DNA of 64,000 bases, from NCBI RefSeq assembly GCF_002264395.1, contig NZ_NFVA01000002.1, positions 62,001 through 126,000 on the forward strand, given 5' to 3'. A model generated the notes under the pieces. That model was not told the origin of the DNA. It did not search any database and saw only the letters and a program-made list of their open reading frames with translations. Of the stretch, positions 56,551 to 64,000 are shown in pieces. The DNA is from Paenibacillus sp. VTT E-133291 (lineage in GTDB: Bacteria > Bacillota > Bacilli > Paenibacillales > Paenibacillaceae). The translations under genes were made by a program, and so were the position numbers. Position 1 is the stretch's first letter. Each line of letters starts with the position of its first letter.

Positions 56551-58188
56551 ATGAATAAAGCATTTGGGAAAAAAGGACTCAAGCTTTGTACAGCGCTTAT
56601 GGCTGTTGTACTGGTATTTACGGGTTGTGGATCGAAGGGGAGTTCTGATAACTCCAGCAAAGAATTGAGCTCCATTGAAGGTCGCTATACGATAGATCCG
56701 CAAACACCGGCATGGAAGCTGGATACAAAAAAAGAGATTACAGATCTTACTTGGTACGTGAATGCAGACTGGTGGAATACTGATTTCGGTAAGGATCTTG
56801 TTACAAAGAAAATTAAAGAGGATTTAAACATCAATATTAAATTTATTACTGGGGACGACACGAAGTTAAATACTATTTTTGCCGGTGGCGAAATGCCGGA
56901 CTTGCTGACTGTATTTGATTCTAACTCTCCGGTGGTACAAAAAGCCTCCACATGGGCGCTGCCTTTGAATGATCTGGCGGATAAATATGATCCTTATTTC
57001 AATAAAGTTGCAGAAAAAGATACTATGAATTGGTTCCAGCAAGCAGATGGCAAGACTTATGGCTATCCTAACTATTCAAATACTCAGAACGATTATGACA
57101 GCGGTAACATTCCTGCAAAAACGGCATTTATCATCCGTAAGGATGTTTATGAAGCCATTGGAAAACCAACGATGGGTACTCCAGAAGAATTCAAGAGCGT
57201 TATGCAACAAATCAAAAAGCAGTTTCCAGCAATGATTCCTTTTGGTTTTAACTCCATTGGTACAGGTACGGGTTCTTTGGGAGATGTACTACAGGACTTT
57301 ATCGGTGTACCGCTGGAAACTGAAAATGGTGAATTCTACAACCGTAACCTGGATGAGGATTACTTGACTTGGTTGAAGACGTTAAATGAAGTCTACAGAA
57401 ATGGTGACATCAGTGATGACAGTTTTGCTGATGACGGCACAGGCTTTGAAGAAAAATTAAAATCAGGCAAATACGCTACATTGCTACTTGATGGAACGCC
57501 TCAACAAAGTGGTAACCTGCAAATCTTCATGACTGGAAATCCAGGAAAAGAATATATCGCTATTGATGGACCGCAAAGCACGGTTGGTCATGAACCAACA
57601 TTAAATCAATCAGGAATTACAGGCTGGATGATCAGTTTCATTACTAAAAAGGCTAAAGACCCTGCTAAAGCCATTCAAGTCTACACGTATTTGCTAAGTG
57701 AAGAAGGACAGAAGCTTATGAACTACGGTATTGAAGGAGAGACCTATAAAGTTAACGATGCTGGTAAAATTGAATTCTTGCCTGAAATCAAAGATCTTCA
57801 ATTGAATAATGCAGATAAATTTAAAAAAGATTACCGGATGGGCGAATTTATGTTCTTCGGACATGACCGTGATAAAGCATTGAGTAATGATGCATTCGCA
57901 GAGTCGATCAAACAAATGCAAGAATGGGGCAAAGGAAAGATGAAACCTCACTTCATTCTAGAAAATATTAACCCTGCTCAAGGAACGCCTGAAGCGCGCA
58001 GTCTAACTGCAATTGATGCTACTTGGAATACTACGCTTGTAAGTTTGATTCGTTCAAAGGATGAAGCAACTTTTGAAAGTACTTTGGCTGCTTACAAAAC
58101 CTTCTTGAACGAAAACAACTGGGATAAGATCGTAGAAGTTCGTTCTGAAAAAATGAAGAACAACAAAGAAAAACTAGGTCTTAAATAA
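56551..58188 (+). CDS. Sugar ABC transporter substrate-binding lipoprotein
   Basis: A 545-residue lipoprotein with signal peptide and lipobox VFTGC, a Ser/Asn-rich linker and a large LplA-type solute-binding domain (WYVNADWWNTDFGKDLV, FAGGEMPDLLTVFDSNS, GITGWMISFITKKAKDPAKA). It delivers an oligosaccharide to the permeases at 54548 and 55546. The GH30 gene behind it points to a beta-linked glucose-, xylose- or fucose-containing substrate. Confidence 0.9.
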   Translation: MNKAFGKKGLKLCTALMAVVLVFTGCGSKGSSDNSSKELSSIEGRYTIDPQTPAWKLDTKKEITDLTWYVNADWWNTDFGKDLVTKKIKEDLNINIKFITGDDTKLNTIFAGGEMPDLLTVFDSNSPVVQKASTWALPLNDLADKYDPYFNKVAEKDTMNWFQQADGKTYGYPNYSNTQNDYDSGNIPAKTAFIIRKDVYEAIGKPTMGTPEEFKSVMQQIKKQFPAMIPFGFNSIGTGTGSLGDVLQDFIGVPLETENGEFYNRNLDEDYLTWLKTLNEVYRNGDISDDSFADDGTGFEEKLKSGKYATLLLDGTPQQSGNLQIFMTGNPGKEYIAIDGPQSTVGHEPTLNQSGITGWMISFITKKAKDPAKAIQVYTYLLSEEGQKLMNYGIEGETYKVNDAGKIEFLPEIKDLQLNNADKFKKDYRMGEFMFFGHDRDKALSNDAFAESIKQMQEWGKGKMKPHFILENINPAQGTPEARSLTAIDATWNTTLVSLIRSKDEATFESTLAAYKTFLNENNWDKIVEVRSEKMKNNKEKLGLK

Positions 58189-58274
58189 GCAGGATTGTGG
58201 ATCATGGCCCCTTTAATGGGGCCTCTTCATTACAGAACCCAAATAAGATATATAGAAAAGTGGAGGGAAACAAC

Positions 58275-59618
58275 ATGACAAAGCTTAAAATTTACCAATC
58301 TACAGGGGAAAATGAATTGTTCATAGAGCAGACGCTAGAGCAATTGACTCCGATCGCTTCAGATGAGTCTGTTACTACTGTAAACCTTGACGAGAATCAA
58401 ACCTTTCAGGAAATGGATGGCTTTGGGGCATCCTTTACGGATTCATCCGCATATTTGATTAACCAAGTCCTTGACAATGAACAGAAAAAAGAGGTCATGA
58501 GCAAGCTTTTTGATTCCCAAGATGGAATTGGCTTGTCTGTATTAAGAAATCCAATGGGCGCATCCGATTATGCTAGAGATATTTATAGCTATGACGATAT
58601 GCCTGCTCAGGAAACCGACACAGAATTAACTCATTTCTCCATCGCACATGATGAAGCTGATATTATCCCTTTGTTACAACGAGCGCTGGAACTTAATCCT
58701 GAGATCAAGCTGATGGCTTCACCTTGGAGTGCACCAGGCTGGATGAAGACTAGCGGATCTATGATCGCCGGTGAACTTAAACATGAACATTACCAGGCTT
58801 ATGCCGATTATTTTGTACGATACATTCAAGCTTTTGAAGAGCACGGTCTGCCAACTTATGCGGTAACCCCGCAGAACGAGCCTCTTTTTGAACCCAATCA
58901 CTATCCAAGTATGTTAATGCTGCCTGAGGCGCAAAGAGATTTCATTAAAAATTATCTGAAGCCTAGCTTTGTGAAACACAACATCCATACAAAAATTCTC
59001 TGCTATGATCACAACTGGGATCGTCCGGATTATCCACTCACAGTGCTCGATTATGCGAAAGATGAAGTGGACGGTGTTGCCTGGCACTGGTATGGAGGGA
59101 ATGCGTCAGCACAGTCAGAGGTTCTGAAAGCTTTCGCGGATAAAGAAGTGCATTTCACAGAAGGTTCCGGTGGGGAATGGATTCCTCCGTTTGAACAAGC
59201 TTTCTCGAATGTTATGAGAACAGGAATTGATATTCTCAGAAATCATAGTAAATCCTTCGTCTTGTGGAATATGGCCTTAGATGAGAAGAACGGTCCAACG
59301 GTGCCGGGCTTTGGCAAAAGCACTTGTCGGGGTATTGTAACGGTCAACCAAGAGACTAAAGAACTTACGTATACGCTCGACTACTATGCACTTGCACATT
59401 TCAGCAAATTTATTCGTCCGAAGGCTGTACGTATTGACGCTTCCTCTAATCAAGAAGTGATCCGTTCCGTAGCTTTTAAGAATACAGATGATTCTATAGC
59501 GGTTGTTCTGTTCAACGATAGTGAAAAGGACGAGAATGTAGCTGTGAAATTGCAGGGCAAGGATGATCTATCGTTCCGTTTGGCTTCTAAAAGCGCCTTA
59601 TCTATTTTAATAAAATAA
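58275..59618 (+). CDS. GH30 glycoside hydrolase
   Basis: A 447-residue cytoplasmic enzyme with the GH30 barrel and side beta domain: EMDGFGASFTDSSA, LMASPWSAPGWMKTSG, acid/base Glu202 in VTPQNEPLF, nucleophile Glu296 in HFTEGSGGEW, and HFSKFIRPKAVRI in the beta domain. GH30 includes beta-glucosidase/glucosylceramidase, beta-1,6-glucanase, beta-xylosidase and beta-fucosidase activities; the motifs look closest to the glucosylceramidase/beta-1,6-glucanase side, but the substrate stays open. ATG 58275 follows TGGAGGG; an upstream frame from 58197 covers untranslated leader. It is the last gene of the LacI-controlled operon. Confidence 0.92.
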   Translation: MTKLKIYQSTGENELFIEQTLEQLTPIASDESVTTVNLDENQTFQEMDGFGASFTDSSAYLINQVLDNEQKKEVMSKLFDSQDGIGLSVLRNPMGASDYARDIYSYDDMPAQETDTELTHFSIAHDEADIIPLLQRALELNPEIKLMASPWSAPGWMKTSGSMIAGELKHEHYQAYADYFVRYIQAFEEHGLPTYAVTPQNEPLFEPNHYPSMLMLPEAQRDFIKNYLKPSFVKHNIHTKILCYDHNWDRPDYPLTVLDYAKDEVDGVAWHWYGGNASAQSEVLKAFADKEVHFTEGSGGEWIPPFEQAFSNVMRTGIDILRNHSKSFVLWNMALDEKNGPTVPGFGKSTCRGIVTVNQETKELTYTLDYYALAHFSKFIRPKAVRIDASSNQEVIRSVAFKNTDDSIAVVLFNDSEKDENVAVKLQGKDDLSFRLASKSALSILIK

Positions 59619-59635
59619 TTGAAAAATGTATCTCT

Positions 59636-59670
59636 AAAGTGCTCGAATCTCGCTTCGGGCGCTTTTTTTT
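59636..59670 (+). terminator. Terminator of the ABC-GH30 operon
   Basis: AAAGTGCTCGAA pairs with TTCGGGCGCTTT (two G-U pairs) and runs into eight T. Confidence 0.85.
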
Positions 59671-59740
59671 GCGAAAATACGCATAAAAAATCAGTGTTCG
59701 TGAATCTTAAATGTATCCCTATAGCGAGGAGACATGAGCA

Positions 59741-60169
59741 TTGAATAGAAAGTTTGTGCTAACGCTGCTAGTTCTGTGTTTGATGATTACTGGTGGCTCT
59801 AGTATTTTTGCTGTTAAAAATGTGTTGCCTGCAAAGCGTGAAACACCCAAATGGGCGATGGAGCTTCATAAAAGTAAACTGCCTTCGCCACAACCGGAAA
59901 AATATAAGAGCTACGAGCTATTAGTCACTAACTTAAGTGAAGATGCCAAAGATGTAACGTTTGAGTTGTACCGACCCGTGCAGGATCCTAATCAGGAGCA
60001 AATCATCTTAATAGATCCATTCAGCGATGATATGAGACCCAATGAGACGGTGAACTTTAGTCTTTTTTTTATAAAAAATGGGGCTAAAGAGTTGGAAGTC
60101 GTTCTCTCGTGGAATGATCATAATAAACGTAAGCATAAGCAAAGTTTTCGATTTACGGATTTTGAATAA
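59741..60169 (+). CDS. Small secreted protein of unknown function
   Basis: A 142-residue protein starting at TTG 59741 (GAGGAG nine bases before). An N-terminal signal sequence or anchor (KFVLTLLVLCLMITGG) is followed by a short linker and a beta-rich domain (YELLVTNLSEDAKDVTFELY, ELEVVLSWND). No lipobox is present. I do not recognise the family. It stands alone between the GH30 operon terminator and the Rrf2 gene. Confidence 0.6.
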   Translation: MNRKFVLTLLVLCLMITGGSSIFAVKNVLPAKRETPKWAMELHKSKLPSPQPEKYKSYELLVTNLSEDAKDVTFELYRPVQDPNQEQIILIDPFSDDMRPNETVNFSLFFIKNGAKELEVVLSWNDHNKRKHKQSFRFTDFE

Positions 60170-60252
60170 TAAATCATAGAAACGCCAAATATTACAGGGC
60201 ATATTCCCTCGGGATGTGTCCTTTTTGGTTTGCTCCACCCCTTGTTTTACTC

Positions 60253-60280
60253 TATAATGTGCTTTATATAATTGCAGTTG
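60253..60280 (+). promoter_or_regulatory. Rrf2/DoxX repeat, copy 1 (rrf2 promoter)
   Basis: TATAATGTGCTT, six variable bases, then TTGCAGTTG. The TATAAT can serve as -10 and the rest covers the transcription start of the Rrf2 gene, whose ATG follows 17 bp later. Confidence 0.65.
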
Positions 60281-60296
60281 AAAGGGGAGATGGGGC

Positions 60297-60728
60297 ATGA
60301 GTACAGCTAATCGCGGAGTGAACATCGGACCTCCCCGTTTTAAAATAGCAGTACATTCGATTGTTTGGCTGGCTAAAAGCGGAAGCATTTTATCAAGTGC
60401 AATGATTGCAAGCCAAGTCAATTCACACGCGACCTTTATGCGTAGAGTGATGCAGTCATTGGCAACTGCGGGAATCGTAGAGTCCAAAGGTGGACGTGAG
60501 GGTGGGTACGTTCTCCGAAAATCTGCGGATGAGATTACACTGGGCGAAATTTATGAGGCAGTAAGTAGTACGATTGAGGAGCCAGAAGTGGATCTGGCGT
60601 GTGGAGCAAGTGCTTTGCTCGATGTCGAACTAGAGAGAATTCTCCAAGAGACCGAACAACGAACCATTGAGTATTTACGTCAATATACGATTACTAATGT
60701 GATGGAACGGGTAGATTTCTTTTCTTAA
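60297..60728 (+). CDS. Rrf2-family transcriptional regulator
   Basis: The 143-residue protein has the Rrf2 winged helix (PRFKIAVHSIVWLAKSG, SSAMIASQVNSHATFMRRVMQSL, IVESKGGREGGYVLRKSADEITLGEIYEAV). It has a single Cys (LACGAS), so a [2Fe-2S] cluster of the IscR/NsrR type is unlikely; it resembles YwnA-like members that sense reactive electrophiles or unknown signals. GAAAGGGGAGAT precedes ATG 60297. The repeated motif before it and before the DoxX gene is the likely operator. Confidence 0.88.
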   Translation: MSTANRGVNIGPPRFKIAVHSIVWLAKSGSILSSAMIASQVNSHATFMRRVMQSLATAGIVESKGGREGGYVLRKSADEITLGEIYEAVSSTIEEPEVDLACGASALLDVELERILQETEQRTIEYLRQYTITNVMERVDFFS

Positions 60729-60775
60729 GGATTTAAGGTATAAAAAAAGTGCTAGTCAAGGGTTTCTCCGGCTAC

Positions 60776-60803
60776 TATAATGTGCTTATCAGAGTTGCAG
60801 TTT
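60776..60803 (+). promoter_or_regulatory. Rrf2/DoxX repeat, copy 2
   Basis: TATAATGTGCTT, then ATCAGAG, then TTGCAGTTT: nearly the same as copy 1, including the TATAAT. It lies 48 bp after the Rrf2 stop and about 170 bp before the DoxX start. Confidence 0.65.
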
Positions 60804-60929
60804 CCACTGTAACTTTATTTTTAGAGGTATTGTGCTTGAGGTGAGCACATATAGTAACAAGGGGGAGTGAACGAAGAGGATTATTGAAAGTATCCACTGT
60901 CTTTTAGCAAGGAGTTCTTTTACTTTAAT

Positions 60930-60950
60930 ATGTGCTTGTCTTAGTTGCAA
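60930..60950 (+). promoter_or_regulatory. Rrf2/DoxX repeat, copy 3
   Basis: ATGTGCTT, TGTCTTAG-like spacer and TTGCAA; the TATAAT half is altered to TTAATA. It lies about 25 bp before the DoxX start codon. Confidence 0.55.
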
Positions 60951-60974
60951 ATAAAGGTATTGGGAGTGATGATC

Positions 60975-61349
60975 ATGAATATTGTATCCATCGTATTGCA
61001 AAGCTTGTTGGTACTTGCTTTTGTTATGGCAGGGTTGGGAAAGGTAGCGGGTTCATCGATGCACGTGGATAACTTTAAAAAATGGCGGTTACCACAGTGG
61101 TTTCGCGTAATAACAGGACTCGTTGAGCTTGTCGCCGCAGCAGCTTTGGTTGTTGGCTACTGGGAGCCTAGCTGGGCAGCGGCAGGTGCGCTTTTACTTG
61201 GTGTTACGGCCATTGGCGGAGTTCTGGTTCATATTCGTGAACAGGATTCGTTTAAACATACGTTTCCAATTATCCTGCTCGGTGTATTAGCTGTTATCGT
61301 ATTTTTCATTCGCTTCTCTGATTTAGCTGATTTTCCAGGGTTTAATTAA
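60975..61349 (+). CDS. DoxX-family membrane protein
   Basis: A 124-residue protein with about four membrane helices (VLQSLLVLAFVMAGLGKVAG, ITGLVELVAAAALVVGYW, AAGALLLGVTAIGGVLVHI, PIILLGVLAVIVFFIRF). DoxX-like proteins are linked to redox and thiol stress or quinone metabolism, but most lack a proven role. ATG 60975 follows GGGAGTGA. Sharing operator-like repeats with the Rrf2 gene, it is the probable main target of that regulator. Confidence 0.85.
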   Translation: MNIVSIVLQSLLVLAFVMAGLGKVAGSSMHVDNFKKWRLPQWFRVITGLVELVAAAALVVGYWEPSWAAAGALLLGVTAIGGVLVHIREQDSFKHTFPIILLGVLAVIVFFIRFSDLADFPGFN

Positions 61350-61365
61350 TTTATACTCGCAAAAT

Positions 61366-61418
61366 AAAAATGGCAGTTCAGAGCTGAATTTCAGCATCTG
61401 GACTGCCATTTATGTTTT
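61366..61418. terminator. Bidirectional terminator between DoxX and pyridoxine kinase genes
   Basis: AAATGGCAGT and ACTGCCATTT arms, plus an inner CAG/CTG pairing, form a long stem. T-rich tails follow on both strands (TATGTTTTT on plus, TTTATTTTG on minus), fitting the convergent genes. Confidence 0.8.
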
Positions 61419-61438
61419 TGGATCTTTAGCTTAGGGGT

Positions 61439-62251
61439 TTAACGTTCTAAACGATAGCCACCATGAAATACAGGACCTACATATTCATTGAACGCAAAGC
61501 CATTACGAATGGCTGCGGAGACGAAATCCTTAGCTTTTGCTACAGCTTCATGAACGGATAGACCGTTAGCTAAACCGCCTGTAATGGCAGCGGCAAAGGT
61601 ACATCCAGCCCCATGATTGTGAGCAGGCTCGATTTTGGCTGTTTGAAATACGGTGTACTCAGAACCGTCGAAGAAGACATCAATTGCTTGGTCGCCGCCG
61701 AGTGCTTTGCCGCCTTTAACCACGACATTACGTGCACCAAGCTTATGAATCAGACGAGCAGCTTCTTTCATATCCTCTAGGGTAGAAAGTTTGCCAAGAC
61801 CTGAAAGAACGCCAGCTTCAAACAGATTTGGTGTAACCACGGTGGCTAATGGCAGCAGTAAATCGCGAATAGCTTCTGCGCTGTCTGGGTTCAAGACTTC
61901 ATCTTCACCCTTGCAGACCATGACCGGATCAATCACTACATTGGTCTGTAGATTTTCTTTGATCGCTTGCTCAGCAACACGCACAATTTCAACACTTCCC
62001 AGCATACCCGTCTTCATGGCATTAACTGGACCGCCTGCGAAAATAGTTTTTAGCTGCTCAGCAACAATGGATGCATCAATTGGATACACATTGTGGTGCC
62101 ATCCATTGTCAGGGTCCATGGTAACGATAGTGGTTAAGGCACTGAAGCCGTAGGTTCCATATTCTTCAAAGGTTTTTAAATCCGCTTGGATCCCTGCACC
62201 ACCACTGGAGTCGCTGCCTGCAATAGTTAGTGTTTTAATAATTTGAGTCAT
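61439..62251 (-). CDS. pdxK: Pyridoxine/pyridoxal kinase (ThiD-like PdxK)
   Basis: A 270-residue ribokinase-fold enzyme: TIAGSDSSGGAGIQADLKTF at the N-terminus, MKTGMLGS, VIDPVMVCKGEDEVLN and the anion-hole motif in HNHGAGCTFAAAIT. The NHGAGCTF form with Cys is typical of the Bacillus PdxK branch that phosphorylates vitamin B6 forms, as opposed to ThiD (usually GTGCTLSSA-like), though HMP kinase activity may overlap. It is a single gene; the start ATG 62251 follows GGGGACG. Confidence 0.87.
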   Translation of the reverse strand: MTQIIKTLTIAGSDSSGGAGIQADLKTFEEYGTYGFSALTTIVTMDPDNGWHHNVYPIDASIVAEQLKTIFAGGPVNAMKTGMLGSVEIVRVAEQAIKENLQTNVVIDPVMVCKGEDEVLNPDSAEAIRDLLLPLATVVTPNLFEAGVLSGLGKLSTLEDMKEAARLIHKLGARNVVVKGGKALGGDQAIDVFFDGSEYTVFQTAKIEPAHNHGAGCTFAAAITGGLANGLSVHEAVAKAKDFVSAAIRNGFAFNEYVGPVFHGGYRLER

Positions 62252-62381
62252 GGTAACGTCCCCTTTATATAACTGAATTCAAAAACAACGCACTGCAATG
62301 ATTATAACAAAAATTAGCACATCCGTCTTTTAAAAAGCAAGAGTAGAGGTTGAAAATACCTTCTTCTAAAAATTCCCACGC

Positions 62382-63269
62382 TTAGTCCGACTTCTCTCTA
62401 TTGGGGTCAGCAATAAAGAGGGGGCCATGATTATCTGTAAAAAACTTCATGAGGGTTTCCACTACTTCCTGCTGCTGGGTTATTTGTGATAGATGTATTT
62501 TAATGCTACGGAATAAATAACCCCATTCTCCTTCATCGTAATAGGCAGCTCCCTCGTCCTGATAGCCATTTGAGTCTGCTGACAGCGTATATCTGACGGT
62601 TCTTGCTTCAGCTCCTGCAGCACCTAAAATATGCCGTTCGCTGAACTTAAGGGGATTATAAATTGTAAATCCCATCGCGTCAGCCCATTCGGCTTTGTCC
62701 GGGAAATAGGCCCCGATTGAAGTGATAGCACAGCCTGTGCAGCTCCAAGCCGTATCTGAATAGTTCATGTTTTGTTCTGGATTGTTTGGATCTTGAAAGG
62801 TAACCCCATACGAACCATTAGCACCAACAACAGCGGTGGCTAGCCATCCAGCAGGTGCAAGTATAACATAACCCCCACCGATATCAGGTCTATAGACAAG
62901 CGTTGCTTCAACTTGATTTTTCATTTCTTGAGATAAGGCAAAGGTCATTTCAGGAATGGGAGGAACCACTGTATTTACGGTTTCGTCACCGCTATCGATA
63001 TTTAACTGTGCCAGCGTGGTGTGCAGTGGAATGAGAACCGGTCCATTGTTGAGATCGCTGTTAGGAAATTCAAGCACTTCTTGAGTGAACCTGGGTTCTG
63101 ATTCGTTATTTGCTGCAAGATTAGTTGGTGCGTTGGTGGATGTAGGTGGAGGGGTGGACTTTCCCCAGTTGAGGCCTTTATAGCCAATCAGCAGTACTAG
63201 TGCCATTACGACACATACTATTGAAGTTAAGATCGAGCCGTTTCTAACGCTTCTTCGTTTTGATTTCAT
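62382..63269 (-). CDS. Membrane-anchored protein, putative DUF4850 type
   Basis: The 295-residue protein has an N-terminal membrane anchor (ILTSIVCVVMALVLLIGY), a Thr/Pro/Asn-rich linker and an outer domain with PAGWLATAVVGANGSYGVTFQDP, a CTGC pair in DTAWSCTGCAITS and a C-terminal RSIKIHLSQITQQQEVVETLMKFF. This looks like the uncharacterised DUF4850 domain, but I am working from memory of the pattern. The GxGSxGVTF and CxxC segments are the likely functional core. No neighbour suggests a role. AAAGGAGG precedes the start. Confidence 0.55.
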   Translation of the reverse strand: MKSKRRSVRNGSILTSIVCVVMALVLLIGYKGLNWGKSTPPPTSTNAPTNLAANNESEPRFTQEVLEFPNSDLNNGPVLIPLHTTLAQLNIDSGDETVNTVVPPIPEMTFALSQEMKNQVEATLVYRPDIGGGYVILAPAGWLATAVVGANGSYGVTFQDPNNPEQNMNYSDTAWSCTGCAITSIGAYFPDKAEWADAMGFTIYNPLKFSERHILGAAGAEARTVRYTLSADSNGYQDEGAAYYDEGEWGYLFRSIKIHLSQITQQQEVVETLMKFFTDNHGPLFIADPNREKSD

Positions 63270-63489
63270 ATATGCTGTACCTCCTTTGAACTTACTTATA
63301 TCTTATATAGACATCAGAATGGAGTGGGAAGTTTCTTATGAAAATTAGAAAGTATAAGTCTCATAATATATATAACCTTTATATTTCGGAAGTTCTTCAT
63401 TATCGGTCGGGTTAGTGAAGGATTCCATTTCACCAACCCTGCATATCAATATAGAAAGTAATTTTAACAAAGCTTATAGGAGGGCGAGT

Positions 63490-64000
63490 ATGGTCACGAT
63501 TAGTTTATGTATGATTGTACGAAATGAAGAAAAAAGCCTGCATAAATGTTTGTCTAGCATTGCAAGTCTTGTAGATGAAGTGGTTATCGTGGATACCGGC
63601 TCAACGGATAAGACGAAAGAGATTGCAATGTCCTTCGGAGCTGTAATTTATGATTTCGAATGGATTGATAATTTTAGTGCCGCACGAAATTTTGCTTTCA
63701 GTAAAGCAACTCAGGAGTACATTTTATGGCTCGATGCGGATGATTATATAAAGGAAGCGGATCAGATATTGTTTAAAAAGCTAAAAGAGATTCTGCCAAA
63801 ACATATCCACAGCGTAAATATGCAGTATAATCTGGCTTTTGACGAGGCGGGAAATGTCACAGCTAGCTTGCGTCGGAACCGGCTTGTTCGCCGCAGCTGT
63901 AATTTTCAGTGGATTGGCCCAGTACATGAATATCTAGAGGTAAGTGGTCCTTCATTCTGTAGTGATGTCTGTATTACTCATGAGAAAGATAAGGAATATA
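63490..64000 (+). CDS. Glycosyltransferase family 2 protein (3'-partial)
   Basis: ATG 63490, with ATAGGAGGGCGAG just before it, opens a frame that runs past the window end (170 codons seen). Motifs are those of GT2 of the SunS/TPR-glycosyltransferase group: ISLCMIVRNEEKSLHKCLSS, DEVVIVDTGSTDKTKEIA, WIDNFSAARNFAFSKA, ILWLDADDYI and GPVHEYLE. Such proteins often carry C-terminal TPR repeats. The acceptor is unknown. Confidence 0.9.
   Translation, partial: MVTISLCMIVRNEEKSLHKCLSSIASLVDEVVIVDTGSTDKTKEIAMSFGAVIYDFEWIDNFSAARNFAFSKATQEYILWLDADDYIKEADQILFKKLKEILPKHIHSVNMQYNLAFDEAGNVTASLRRNRLVRRSCNFQWIGPVHEYLEVSGPSFCSDVCITHEKDKEY

Noticed and set aside
60008..60487. 159-codon minus-strand frame over the small secreted protein and Rrf2 genes
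   Set aside because: It is antisense to the Rrf2 helix-turn-helix coding region and the rrf2 promoter; the sense proteins have recognisable features.

Overview
The window looks like the chromosome of a Paenibacillus-type Firmicute. The evidence is the low-to-moderate GC content, strong AGGAGG-type ribosome binding sites with frequent TTG/GTG starts, LplA/LplB/LplC-style sugar ABC importers without a local ATPase, YesM/YesN two-component regulation, many AraC regulators and a high density of cytoplasmic glycoside hydrolases. The genus is inferred from gene style; no marker gene is present.

Layout. 1-2431: end of a 2,3-diaminopropionate pathway (SbnA, fused to a piece of an adenylate-forming enzyme, then SbnB). 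2567-8246: divergent SGNH esterase and GH115 alpha-glucuronidase, followed by an AraC regulator. 8332-10187: TetR regulator and a membrane-anchored pectinacetylesterase-like hydrolase. 10356-28239: a mannoside utilisation locus, with a GH38 alpha-mannosidase divergent from a YesM/YesN system, an ABC importer, GH125 exo-alpha-1,6-mannosidase, a large clan-A glycosidase of unclear family and a second GH38 enzyme. Together these could take apart high-mannose oligosaccharides inside the cell. 28389-34017: an IclR-controlled cassette for the non-phosphorylative L-fucose (or L-rhamnose) route to pyruvate and lactate, with all enzymes but no transporter. 34094-35361: an intact IS3-family element that sits inside the loop of that operon's terminator. 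35399-38624: MarR regulator, a deletion scar joining a uvrA-like start to a HAD hydrolase end, and a WYL-DinB-YdeI operon. 38838-41752: TetR plus a three-gene ABC-2 exporter. 41753-44574: a Fur-controlled siderophore pair (an AraC regulator carrying a binding-protein domain, and a lipoprotein related to that domain). 44861-48912: LacZ-type beta-galactosidase divergent from an AraC regulator. 49121-50026: a membrane protein of unusual build. 50223-53273: GH51 arabinofuranosidase, a decayed second GH51 and a truncated ArsR regulator. 53401-59618: LacI regulator, ABC importer and GH30 glycosidase linked by a repeated palindrome. 59741-64000: small secreted protein, Rrf2 regulator and DoxX protein sharing a repeated promoter/operator motif, pyridoxine kinase, a putative DUF4850-type membrane protein and the start of a GT2 glycosyltransferase.

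Most of the window therefore works as import of plant or fungal oligosaccharides, intracellular trimming by exo-glycosidases and sugar oxidation, with a dedicated regulator for each locus. No tRNA, rRNA, CRISPR array, phage or toxin-antitoxin module was seen. No clear-cut new defence-type system is visible. The most unusual items are the IS inside a terminator, the two gene-decay scars, the Rrf2/DoxX repeats, the clan-A glycosidase, the J-like membrane protein and the SbnA fusion.
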